A DNA stretch of 5,528 bases, from contig LARN01000072.1 of NCBI GenBank assembly GCA_000980495.1, forward strand, positions 1 to 5,528, read 5' to 3'. A program made the position numbers and the translations under genes. The notes below the pieces were generated by a model. It had not been told where the DNA came from. It searched no databases and saw only the letters and a program-made list of their open reading frames with translations. This DNA comes from Acinetobacter sp. N54.MGS-139 (GTDB lineage: Bacteria; Pseudomonadota; Gammaproteobacteria; Burkholderiales; Burkholderiaceae_F). Positions 1 to 5,502 of this stretch are shown here, piece by piece. Position 1 is the first letter of the stretch; each line of letters opens with the position of its first letter.

Positions 1-354
1 TGTTGTCGCTCGAATTACTCTTGCTTGGTGTTTGACGGAGTATTTTCTACTCCTTCATCTCCAATAAGATCGAGCATTTAAATTTGCAGCTTTCACTGCA
101 GACTTCTTAGTGCCCGCTCTTATCGGTCGTCGATAAATTTTTAAAGATCGTATCGGCTTTCGCCGTCGCTCAGTTTCGTGAGCGAAGAATTGAAATTTTA
201 CACGTTTAAAATTTTCTGTCAAGCGACTGAAGAATTTCAAATGTAAAAATTCGTTTCCGTCTGTCGTTGCTGCGCTGTGCATTAGCGACAGGACGTGCAT
301 CTTAACGAAACAATTCGGTGTGCGCAAGTTGAGCACGTCTTACAAATGTTTCTA
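1..354. other. Apparently non-coding region rich in inverted repeats
   Basis: No reading frame here has a ribosome site or a recognisable product. The longest open frame (minus strand, 55-336, GTG start) is Lys/Arg-rich and unsupported. Inverted repeats are frequent: GGAGTA/TACTCC (37-42, 48-53), TCGCTCA/TGAGCGA (166-172, 179-185), AAATTTTA/TAAAATTT (193-200, 207-214), CTGTCG/CGACAG (261-266, 286-291) and GACGTGC/GCACGTC (292-298, 333-339). TTGAAATT (190-197) can alternatively pair with AATTTCAA (233-240), and GTCGCT (165-170) with AGCGAC (222-227). It may be a long leader or a structured RNA read from the left-pointing promoter candidate; no known RNA family was recognised. Confidence 0.35.
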
Positions 355-355
355 A

Positions 356-378
356 TTGTTGTGTGTTTTATACAACAA
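356..378. repeat. Imperfect palindrome overlapping the candidate -10 box
   Basis: TTGTTGT (356-362) and ACAACAA (372-378) are exact inverted repeats; including a G-U and a U-A pair the plus-strand stem is 9 bp around loop GTTTT. It covers the TATAAA of the leftward promoter candidate, where a repressor operator could sit. As plus-strand RNA it would be a weak AU hairpin followed by CATTTTG, a poor terminator. Confidence 0.35.
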
Positions 379-395
379 CATTTTGTTCTTGTCCT
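367..395 (-). promoter_or_regulatory. Candidate sigma-70 promoter pointing left
   Basis: On the minus strand AGGACA (390-395, 4 of 6 to TTGACA) is followed by a 17-base spacer and TATAAA (367-372, 5 of 6 to TATAAT). Transcription would start near 360 and run towards the left edge. A second AGGACA (403-408) lies just upstream. The CRP-type palindrome is centred about 103 bases upstream of the inferred start. Found by eye in AT-rich DNA, so weak on its own. Confidence 0.3.
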
Positions 396-454
396 TTTCT
401 ACTGTCCTTGAATTTCTCTGGTACCAAATGGTTTCGTCGGGTTTGTTTTTGTGA

Positions 455-472
455 GTGTGAACATGTTCACAC
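455..472. promoter_or_regulatory. 18-bp perfect palindrome, CRP-type operator candidate
   Basis: GTGTGAACATGTTCACAC is a perfect inverted repeat. It contains TGTGA-N6-TCACA, the full symmetric consensus of the CRP (cAMP receptor) family, with the right 6-base spacer. It lies in non-coding DNA beyond the nrdB terminator. It could serve a leftward promoter (see 367-395) or a rightward one. GntR- or LacI-family operators can look alike, so the binding protein is inferred, not shown. Confidence 0.5.
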
Positions 473-537
473 ATATGAAAACCAGAAATTAACTACCGTC
501 TGTAGATAGGCAGGGAGAGTCAAATGTACGAGTCAAT

Positions 538-568
538 AAAAAGAAAGGAGACCTCGCGGGCCCCCTTT
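538..568 (-). terminator. Rho-independent terminator of nrdAB
   Basis: As minus-strand RNA the arms AAAGGGGGCC and GGUCUCCUUU form a 10-bp stem (two G-U pairs) around a 5-base loop CGCGA, followed by CUUUUU. It lies about 30 bases past the nrdB stop. On the plus strand the two wobble positions become A-C mismatches, so the element works in one direction only and marks the 3' end of the nrdAB transcript. Confidence 0.8.
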
Positions 569-596
569 TCAATTGGAACGATTGTTGTCTGTGGGA

Positions 597-1580
597 TTAT
601 TTTGTTCCTGCTTGTCCCCAAACATCTCCCCAAGAGCCGCTCAAAGCTCCCTTGGCATAGTCGACAACACGATTCTCAAAGAAGTTGGTATGCGTTACGC
701 CAAGCATGGAGTCAACCCAAGGCAGAGGATTGACATTTACCTTGAAAATCTCTTTCATGCCCATCGCGGCAAGTCTGCGGTCGCAGATCCAGCGAATGTA
801 GGCTTTCACATCTGCGGGAGACAGATTCTGTTTGCTCATGTCATTGACGCCGAAAGCGAGGTCGATGAAGGCATCTTCCAGCTCAATCATTTTCTCGGCG
901 ATGTCATAAATACGCTTTTTCAAAGAGTCTGTCCAAAGTTCCGGGTTCTCAATAATGTATTCACGGAATAAACGGATCATGCTTTCTGTGTGCAGCGTTT
1001 CATCATTGATGGACCAGGCGATGATCTGTCCCATGCCTTTCATGGTTCCGTTTCTTGTGAAGTTAAGGAGCATCACAAAACTTGAGAACAACTGCATGCC
1101 CTCCGTAAAGGCAGAGAAAGCAGCCATTTTCACAGCGATGTTTTCCTGCTGGTCTTCAGCGAGACCGTGGAAGAAATCGTGCTTTTCTGCCATAGCTTCG
1201 TACTGCAGGAACTCGTTGTAAACGGTTTCCGGCATACCGATGGTCTCAATCAAATGAGAATAAGCGGCGATATGCACTGCTTCACGAGCAGCAAAGCTCG
1301 AGAGCATCATACGAATCTCAGGTGTCGGGAAGAAGGGCAGGTAGGTATTGACGTAGGCAGAGCTAACGTCAATGTCGCCTTGTGTGAAGAAACGGAAGAC
1401 TTTTGTCAGAAAGTCTCTTTCTCCATCAGTCAGAACATTCTTCCAATCCTTGATGTCTTCGATCATCGGGACTTCTGTCCATAGCCAGTGCATTTGCTCA
1501 CTGGCCATGAATGCATCATAGGCCCATGGATAAGAGAAGGGTTTGTAGTAATTCCGGCTTTTTGTCAAACTTGATTTCAT
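597..1580 (-). CDS. nrdB: Class I ribonucleotide reductase, beta (radical-generating) subunit
   Basis: This 327-residue cytosolic protein is the small subunit of ribonucleoside-diphosphate reductase; it houses the metal centre and stable tyrosyl radical that start catalysis in NrdA. Expected residues are all seen: ligands D69, E100, H103 (E-x-x-H), E160, E194 and H197 (in DETLH). The spacings D69-E100 (31) and E160-E194 (34) equal those in E. coli NrdB (D84-E115, E204-E238). Y107 lies seven residues after E100, as radical Y122 does after E115, so this is a tyrosyl-radical enzyme. Y308, in a C-terminal FF-x6-Y context and 19 residues from the end, is the likely equivalent of radical-relay Y356. 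No ATP-cone domain is present. The start is set by a GAAGGA ribosome site (1587-1592) inside the end of nrdA; the genes are 3 bases apart and surely cotranscribed. A terminator follows. The nearby ferredoxin gene often found with nrdAB is not seen. Family call very secure; the metal (Fe or Mn) cannot be told. Confidence 0.96.
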   Translation of the reverse strand: MKSSLTKSRNYYKPFSYPWAYDAFMASEQMHWLWTEVPMIEDIKDWKNVLTDGERDFLTKVFRFFTQGDIDVSSAYVNTYLPFFPTPEIRMMLSSFAAREAVHIAAYSHLIETIGMPETVYNEFLQYEAMAEKHDFFHGLAEDQQENIAVKMAAFSAFTEGMQLFSSFVMLLNFTRNGTMKGMGQIIAWSINDETLHTESMIRLFREYIIENPELWTDSLKKRIYDIAEKMIELEDAFIDLAFGVNDMSKQNLSPADVKAYIRWICDRRLAAMGMKEIFKVNVNPLPWVDSMLGVTHTNFFENRVVDYAKGALSGSWGDVWGQAGTK

Positions 1581-1583
1581 TGC

Positions 1584-3359
1584 TCATCCTTCGCAGGCAA
1601 GACAGCTTGAATTCTCGAGAACTTCGCGCATGTTGATGGACTCTTCAAGACGATGTCTTTCAACTTTTTCACCTAACTTATCGGCTTTGCGGAGTTTGTC
1701 GCTTCGACAGTAGTAAAGGCTCTTCAAACCAACCTTCCATGCCAGGAAGTGACAGGCATGGAGATAAGCGATAGAAACATCAGCCGGGAAGAAGAGATTC
1801 AAAGATTGACCTTGGTCAATAAATTCCTGACGGTCAGCAGCAAGATCAATCAGCCAGCGCTGGTCGATTTCCTGGGCGGTTTTGAAAACATCTCGAATTA
1901 CCTGCGGCAAGGCTTCCAAATGCTGAACGGAACCGTCGTGAGCGGTGATGCTAGTCCAAACTTCATCCGTATTTAATCCGTACTCTTCAAGAACAGGAAT
2001 CAACATCTTGTTCTTAATAATATGAGCACCGGAAAGCGTGTCCTGACGATAAATATTTGCACGGATCGGTTCGATCGAAGGAGATGTGGCTCCCATGATC
2101 AAACTGGAGGAAGCATTCGGAGCAATTGCGTTCCAATGAGAGAAGCGTCTCGGAATGCCGGCGTCTTTCGCATCCGGACACGGACCGCGCTTTTCGCAAA
2201 GAATCTCATCACCGCGAGCGCACTCTTCTCTAATATGGGAGAACATGCGGTAATTAATAGACTTTGCTAAAACGGATTCAATAGGAATCCGTTTTGACTG
2301 TAGATATGCATGGAAGCCTAATGCACCGATACCAATAGATCTTTCACGCAGGGCAGAGTAGCGAGCTCTTTCAACAGAGTCAGGAGCGTTGTCAATAAAG
2401 TATTGGAGAACGTTATCCAAGAACTCCATGACATCAGGAATAAATTGTTCATTGGTATTCCAATGATCAAAATATTCGAGGTTCAGGGAGGAAAGACAGC
2501 AAACGGCCGTTCTCTTTTCGCTTGTCGGCAAAAAGATTTCTGTACAAAGATTGGAGCCGTGAATTTTTAAGCCCTTGTCGCTGAGCCAAGAGGGAAGGGC
2601 TCGGTTTGCTGCATCAATAAAGACAATGTAAGGCTCACCGGTCTGCATTCTGAGTTCAAGAATACGCTGCCAAATATCTCTGGCAGATACCACTTCAACA
2701 ACACGGTGGGAATGAGGGTCCCGAAGTTCCCAAGAGTCGTCCGCGTCAGCATCAACCATGCTCTTTTCAATTAAACGCATGAATTTGTCGGAGATGTTTA
2801 CACCGTGATGCAGGTTGAGCGTTCTCAAGTTCTGGTCTCCGGTCGGCTTACGCATTTCCAAAAATTGAATGATGTCGGGATGATCAACATCAAGGAAAGC
2901 AGCATAAGATCCTCGGCGTGTTCTTCCCTGACGGTAGGCCAGGCAAGCCGCATCATAGATTTTTAAGTGAGGCATCACGCCGACAGATTTGTCGTCCGCG
3001 CTTCTAATATCTACATGAATGCCGACACCGCCTCCGAGCATGGAGAGCCAGTTGACTTCGGAAAGTGTATTAACGAGACCCTCAGCTGTGTCTTGCATAT
3101 AAACTTCAAAGCAGCTGATAGGGAGTCCTTTCTTGCTTCTGCCGAAAGAAAGGATAGGGGTCGAGAAGGAAAGCCAATGCTTAGAGGCGTAATCGTAAAT
3201 ACGCTGAGCATGAGCAGGGTTACTTGCGAATGTTTCTGCTACTGTTGCAAAGCGTTCCTGCGGGCTTTGCTCTTCTTCCTTCATATAACTTTCGCGAAGG
3301 CGTTTACGCGAGACTTCTTCTAATAATGAGTCGCGCTCGAGATCTATTTCAATGCCCAT
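1584..3359 (-). CDS. nrdA: Class I ribonucleotide reductase, alpha (catalytic) subunit, short form without ATP-cone
   Basis: This 591-residue catalytic subunit reduces ribonucleoside diphosphates to deoxyribonucleotides, working with NrdB. Catalytic residues map cleanly to E. coli: C83 (C225), N270/C272/E274 in NLCTE (N437/C439/E441, C439 being the thiyl radical site), C287 (C462), and Y549-Y550 (Y730-Y731) for radical transfer. The C-terminal CLACEG supplies the swinging thiol pair C586/C589 that passes electrons from thioredoxin or glutaredoxin. E. coli NrdA is about 760 residues; here only about 80 precede the first active-site Cys, so the N-terminal ATP-cone (overall dATP off-switch) is absent. 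The stretch DDKSVGVMPHLKIYD and the RQGRTRRGSYAAFLD region are typical of the compact NrdA group found in many bacteria and phages. ATG at 3359 has only a weak AAGG 12 bases upstream, but the residues after it (ERDSLLEEV) look like the family N-terminus, so I keep it. First gene of the nrdAB operon. Confidence 0.96.
   Translation of the reverse strand: MGIEIDLERDSLLEEVSRKRLRESYMKEEEQSPQERFATVAETFASNPAHAQRIYDYASKHWLSFSTPILSFGRSKKGLPISCFEVYMQDTAEGLVNTLSEVNWLSMLGGGVGIHVDIRSADDKSVGVMPHLKIYDAACLAYRQGRTRRGSYAAFLDVDHPDIIQFLEMRKPTGDQNLRTLNLHHGVNISDKFMRLIEKSMVDADADDSWELRDPHSHRVVEVVSARDIWQRILELRMQTGEPYIVFIDAANRALPSWLSDKGLKIHGSNLCTEIFLPTSEKRTAVCCLSSLNLEYFDHWNTNEQFIPDVMEFLDNVLQYFIDNAPDSVERARYSALRERSIGIGALGFHAYLQSKRIPIESVLAKSINYRMFSHIREECARGDEILCEKRGPCPDAKDAGIPRRFSHWNAIAPNASSSLIMGATSPSIEPIRANIYRQDTLSGAHIIKNKMLIPVLEEYGLNTDEVWTSITAHDGSVQHLEALPQVIRDVFKTAQEIDQRWLIDLAADRQEFIDQGQSLNLFFPADVSIAYLHACHFLAWKVGLKSLYYCRSDKLRKADKLGEKVERHRLEESINMREVLENSSCLACEG
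1587..1592 (-). promoter_or_regulatory. Ribosome binding site of nrdB, embedded in the nrdA 3' end
   Basis: On the minus strand GAAGGA is followed by six bases and then the nrdB ATG. It encodes the last residues of NrdA and abuts its TGA stop, so ribosomes finishing nrdA arrive next to the nrdB start. This suggests translational coupling and supports the chosen nrdB start. Confidence 0.8.
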
Positions 3360-3498
3360 TTGTTAATGTAACCTTAAGATTTAAAAGAGTTTTTCTTCAA
3401 ACTAAAAAAATTGTGCGACCCTCGATTGTACATTCAGAAGACTTGGGCTTGGCCCTCAAAGACACTTTCAGAAGTAGCTTGTTACCAGTTTTGAGAAC
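3360..3498 (-). promoter_or_regulatory. nrdA leader/promoter region; no clear boxes
   Basis: This roughly 140-base spacer must hold the nrdAB promoter, because a strong terminator precedes it. I see TACAAT (minus strand, 3427-3432) as a possible -10 but no good -35 at the right distance, only TTGAGG 23 bases away. No pair of NrdR boxes (16-bp imperfect palindromes around ATATAT) is visible. A weak AAGG lies 12 bases before the nrdA ATG. Confidence 0.35.
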
Positions 3499-3526
3499 AA
3501 AAAAGGTTGGGTCTGAGCCCAACCTT
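3499..3526 (-). terminator. Rho-independent terminator after the 91-residue gene
   Basis: Minus-strand RNA forms a perfect 9-bp stem (AAGGUUGGG with CCCAACCUU, 3503-3511 and 3518-3526) with a 6-base loop, followed by a U run (3499-3504). It lies 22 bases past the stop of the small gene and separates it from nrdAB, so nrdA needs its own promoter in 3360-3498. Confidence 0.85.
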
Positions 3527-3547
3527 GAGAGACAGCCGATAAAGATT

Positions 3548-3823
3548 TTAGAGGTGTACGAAGGGGTCGTATTCTGCTTTAGAAATCGGTTTCAGACCGA
3601 GGGCAGAACAGGCAGAATCGACATCGCAGTGACTTCTAAAGAAGGCGTTCCACTTGCTAAAAGTAGGCGCATCAGTCATAAAAACTTCACCGTCTTGATC
3701 AAAGAGGAAGTTGCAGTCTTCTCCGGAGGCTGAGATCAGTTGTTCTGTGTATTTCTGACCGTCGTGCCAATCAATGAACGAAAGAGAGCGAAGTTCACCT
3801 GTTTCTTTAATAAGAATGTTCAT
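3548..3823 (-). CDS. Small protein of unknown function, 91 residues
   Basis: I do not recognise this protein with confidence. It is soluble, with no signal peptide or membrane segment. The first half reads as short strands (residues 1-17 and 38-49, the second Asp/Glu-rich around FDQDGEV), followed by an aromatic stretch TFSKWNAFFRSH (54-65) and a tail with three Cys in all (37, 66, 72). The layout of N-terminal I-K-E-T-G-E, a central acidic F-D-x-D-G-E and then W recalls small proteins often seen on mobile elements, but this is a memory-based impression. That it is a real gene is supported by GGAG seven bases before ATG and by a terminator 22 bases after the TAA stop. It is a single-gene unit between yjiHG and nrdAB; no partner is implied by spacing. 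Confidence 0.8.
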   Translation of the reverse strand: MNILIKETGELRSLSFIDWHDGQKYTEQLISASGEDCNFLFDQDGEVFMTDAPTFSKWNAFFRSHCDVDSACSALGLKPISKAEYDPFVHL

Positions 3824-4222
3824 GAGACATCTCCGATTGAAAAATTATTAATTCTTACGGGTTAATAATGACACAAAAAATCATAAAAATATGAAAACAT
3901 GAAAATAAATTCCTAAATTAGGTGTTAATACAGACAAAATAAATTCTTCTTTACATATTGCAAAAGCTGCGTTTCATAAGATGAAAATTCGTATTCATGT
4001 TTAACAGGCTCGAAATTCTTTGTTGTTTTTTAGAGACAAGATCGAAGAAAGTAACCGTTGGATCTCAGAGATTTTCTGCCTATTGCCGAGTTATTTCTTA
4101 ATTGATCAACTTGGTTGAGCGGTAGAAGTTGGAGCGACAAAACAAAGTGTTGGAAGGTCTGAGAGAGTTTGATCCGCGAATGGGAGAGAGACTGATTGAA
4201 CGGGACCCTTTATCTGGAAAGC
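3824..4222. other. AT-rich intergenic region, about 400 bases
   Basis: No intact gene is seen. The part next to the 91-residue gene is strongly AT-rich and must hold that gene's promoter; several TATGAT/TATTAA-like boxes exist, none with a good -35. It holds an 8-bp inverted repeat ATTATTAA/TTAATAAT (3844-3851, 3862-3869) and an 11-base near-palindrome CCTAAATTAGG (3912-3922). TTGATCAA (4102-4109) is an 8-bp palindrome. On the plus strand, 4005-4118 and 4129-4245 show protein-like reading in two different frames, perhaps the remains of a decayed gene. Confidence 0.4.
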
Positions 4223-4259
4223 AAAAAAAGCCCGTTCCGAATTGAAACCGAGGAGCGGG
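4223..4259 (-). terminator. Rho-independent terminator of yjiHG
   Basis: Minus-strand RNA pairs CCCGCUCC with GGAACGGG (4252-4259 and 4231-4238; one C-A mismatch) around a 13-base loop, followed by C and seven U (4223-4229). It lies about 50 bases past the yjiG stop. A smaller hairpin in between (AGGCGUC with GACGUUU, 4272-4292, two G-U pairs) also runs into a short U stretch and may contribute. Confidence 0.7.
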
Positions 4260-4309
4260 AGGTGGGTCTAAAAACGTCTTTTAAGGACGCCTATGGGTAA
4301 GATTTTCTA

Positions 4310-4789
4310 CTAGACAATGAATCGCATGATGAGCATGCCGATGGAAGCCATCAAAATGCTGTTGAACATGAGCATCGGCCAGTATTTTTTAGGAACGTCG
4401 GCAACACCGAGGAGGCGACCCATGTACTGAATTTGAGAAGCCATCAGGAGGAGTGCCGGAGAGAGGATTGTGATGTCATGTGCATTGAGTGTGCCGCTGG
4501 CAAGCAGGCTGGCTGCAACACCGACGCCTGCGCCGCAGGACAGCCAAGTTGCGCAAAGAACGGTAATAGCTTGGCCGGGAAGATCAAAGATGCTCATGAC
4601 CGGGCCGCAGACTTTGCCTAAGAAGGACATCACACCGAAAAGGTCAAGGATGTATGCCAGAACGAAGGCCATCAGCACGTTCGGCATCAGGTTGTTGATC
4701 GCGACGTTAAAGCCTTTTCTGAGACCAGTGATGAAAATATCAAAAGGATTGTTGCTCTTTTTGACTTGTGTTGCTGTTGCATTAGGCAT
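4310..4789 (-). CDS. yjiG: YjiG-type inner-membrane protein, nucleoside-recognition (gate) domain
   Basis: This 159-residue integral membrane protein resembles E. coli YjiG (about 153 residues) along its length: an N-terminal DIFITGLRKGFNVA, then NLMPNVLMAFV, a PGQAITVL segment, a G/A-rich CGAGVGVAASLLASG stretch, HDITILSPALLLM and a GRLLGVADV loop. Hydrophobic spans lie near residues 29-50, 72-96, 105-125 and 138-157. The family belongs to the gate-domain group with YjiH; the transported or sensed substrate is not established, and the name nucleoside recognition should not be read as proof. Start: ATG at 4789 is chosen over an in-frame ATG 60 bases upstream because AAGGA (4798-4802) sits eight bases before it and the length then fits the family. 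It overlaps the yjiH stop by 8 bases (ATGCCTAA), implying coupled translation. In E. coli the pair is followed by iadA; here it is followed by a terminator instead. Confidence 0.9.
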   Translation of the reverse strand: MPNATATQVKKSNNPFDIFITGLRKGFNVAINNLMPNVLMAFVLAYILDLFGVMSFLGKVCGPVMSIFDLPGQAITVLCATWLSCGAGVGVAASLLASGTLNAHDITILSPALLLMASQIQYMGRLLGVADVPKKYWPMLMFNSILMASIGMLIMRFIV

Positions 4790-5465
4790 TTTCGAAATCC
4801 TTCTTATAGAGAGTCTTGAGGCAGAAGCGGACAAACACGCCGCCGACAAACTTGAGGCAGAACATCACAACCAGCGGAATCCAAACCGGAACCAGGAAGG
4901 CCATGAAAAGGGCAGAAGCAATAGAGAAGTAGTTGTTAATCAAACCGGCACCTGCATACTGCCAGCCGGCAATAACGATCAAGTTCTCTTTAGTGATCTT
5001 TCCGGAGTCGACCAGACCTTTTGTCAGAGCAGCACCTGCGTCGGTACTCTGAAGGTCAGTAATGAGGGCCAAACCGGTAATGCCGGGGACGCCGAGGATC
5101 GGACGAAGCAGCGGAGTCATTAACTTTTGAGCAGCTTTCAAAGCGCCGTAGTGAGAAAGCACTTCAAGCAGACCCAAAGCCAGCATAACGCCGGGAACCA
5201 AAGAAAGAGCAAAGAGGAAGCCGGCACGTGCGCTGAGACCGCCTTTGCCGACGAAAGTTGCAGCGCCGGACACGGATCCGAATTTGCCGATCAGGGTTGT
5301 AAAGTCGAAGGCTCCGAGCCAGCGATAGGCATCGGGCATTTTGTAGAAGACACCGGAAAAGAAGCAGACGGCAAAGAAAAGTGAGATATATGCGCCTACA
5401 CCTACTTTTTCGGCTTCTTCCGCTTCTTGCAGGACGGACGCACCAGAAATTGAGCAACGAACCAC
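4782..5465 (-). CDS. yjiH: YjiH-type inner-membrane protein, nucleoside-recognition (gate) domain
   Basis: This 227-residue membrane protein matches the YjiH group in length and pattern. After a charged N-terminus, hydrophobic spans lie near residues 24-41, 81-101, 163-184 and 186-210. The conserved gate-domain stretch is GVPGITGLALITDLQSTDAG (125-144). The C-terminus is basic then acidic (LYKKDFENA). YjiH and YjiG are thought to act together as one membrane system because they are coupled in many genomes; the substrate is unknown. The start is GTG at 5465: an in-frame TAA lies in the loop just upstream, AGGAGA sits eight bases before the GTG, and the next ATG (codon 43) would remove the first membrane span. 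The ribosome site and start codon lie in a strong hairpin (5462-5502), so translation may be controlled. First gene of the visible yjiHG unit; its promoter may lie past the right edge. Confidence 0.88.
   Translation of the reverse strand: MVRCSISGASVLQEAEEAEKVGVGAYISLFFAVCFFSGVFYKMPDAYRWLGAFDFTTLIGKFGSVSGAATFVGKGGLSARAGFLFALSLVPGVMLALGLLEVLSHYGALKAAQKLMTPLLRPILGVPGITGLALITDLQSTDAGAALTKGLVDSGKITKENLIVIAGWQYAGAGLINNYFSIASALFMAFLVPVWIPLVVMFCLKFVGGVFVRFCLKTLYKKDFENA
4798..4802 (-). promoter_or_regulatory. Ribosome binding site deciding the yjiG start
   Basis: AAGGA on the minus strand lies inside the end of yjiH, eight bases before the ATG at 4789. It favours the 159-residue yjiG product over a form 20 residues longer whose ATG (4849) would lie deep inside yjiH. 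Confidence 0.7.
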
Positions 5466-5502
5466 GATATAGGTCTCCTTTTATCGGAGACCTAACCCGT
5501 GG
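5462..5502 (-). promoter_or_regulatory. Stem-loop covering the yjiH ribosome site and start codon
   Basis: In the minus-strand transcript CCACG pairs with CGUGG (5498-5502 with 5462-5466). A 3x3 internal loop follows, then a perfect 9-bp stem UAGGUCUCC/GGAGACCUA (5486-5494 with 5470-5478) closed by a 7-base loop GAUAAAA. The 3' arm holds the GGAG ribosome site and the base stem holds the GUG start codon. No U run follows, so it is not a terminator. The structure is read directly; a regulatory role is inferred. Confidence 0.6.

Noticed and set aside
37..53. Hairpin GGAGTA/TACTCC as a terminator
   Set aside because: No U run follows on either strand, so it is listed only among the inverted repeats of the left region.
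55..336. Minus-strand open frame of 93 codons (GTG start), very Lys/Arg-rich
   Set aside because: There is no ribosome site before the GTG or the inner ATGs and no recognisable motif, and the frame runs through several hairpins. It is more likely chance in non-coding DNA, although it lies downstream of the promoter candidate.
455..472. Reading the palindrome as a LexA/SOS box (GAAC...GTTC)
   Set aside because: The GAAC and GTTC halves are separated by 2 bases, not the 4 of the Gram-positive LexA box, and the E. coli type is CTGT-N8-ACAG; the CRP pattern fits better.
4164..4175. AGAGTTTGATCC, identical to the start of the conserved 5' segment of 16S rRNA
   Set aside because: The match stops after 12 bases and the flanks do not continue as 16S; a coincidence.
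4111..4176. tRNA-like look (GAGCGGTAGA followed later by GTTTGATCC)
   Set aside because: No acceptor stem, no proper anticodon arm and no TTCGA loop could be built.
4790..4849. 20-residue N-terminal extension of yjiG
   Set aside because: It would overlap yjiH deeply and has no ribosome site, whereas the ATG at 4789 has AAGGA at a good distance and gives the family length.
4470..5123. Long plus-strand open frame of 217 codons opposite yjiG/yjiH
   Set aside because: It is antisense to two clearly recognised family members; the frame is open because of their codon pattern and its protein shows no domain.
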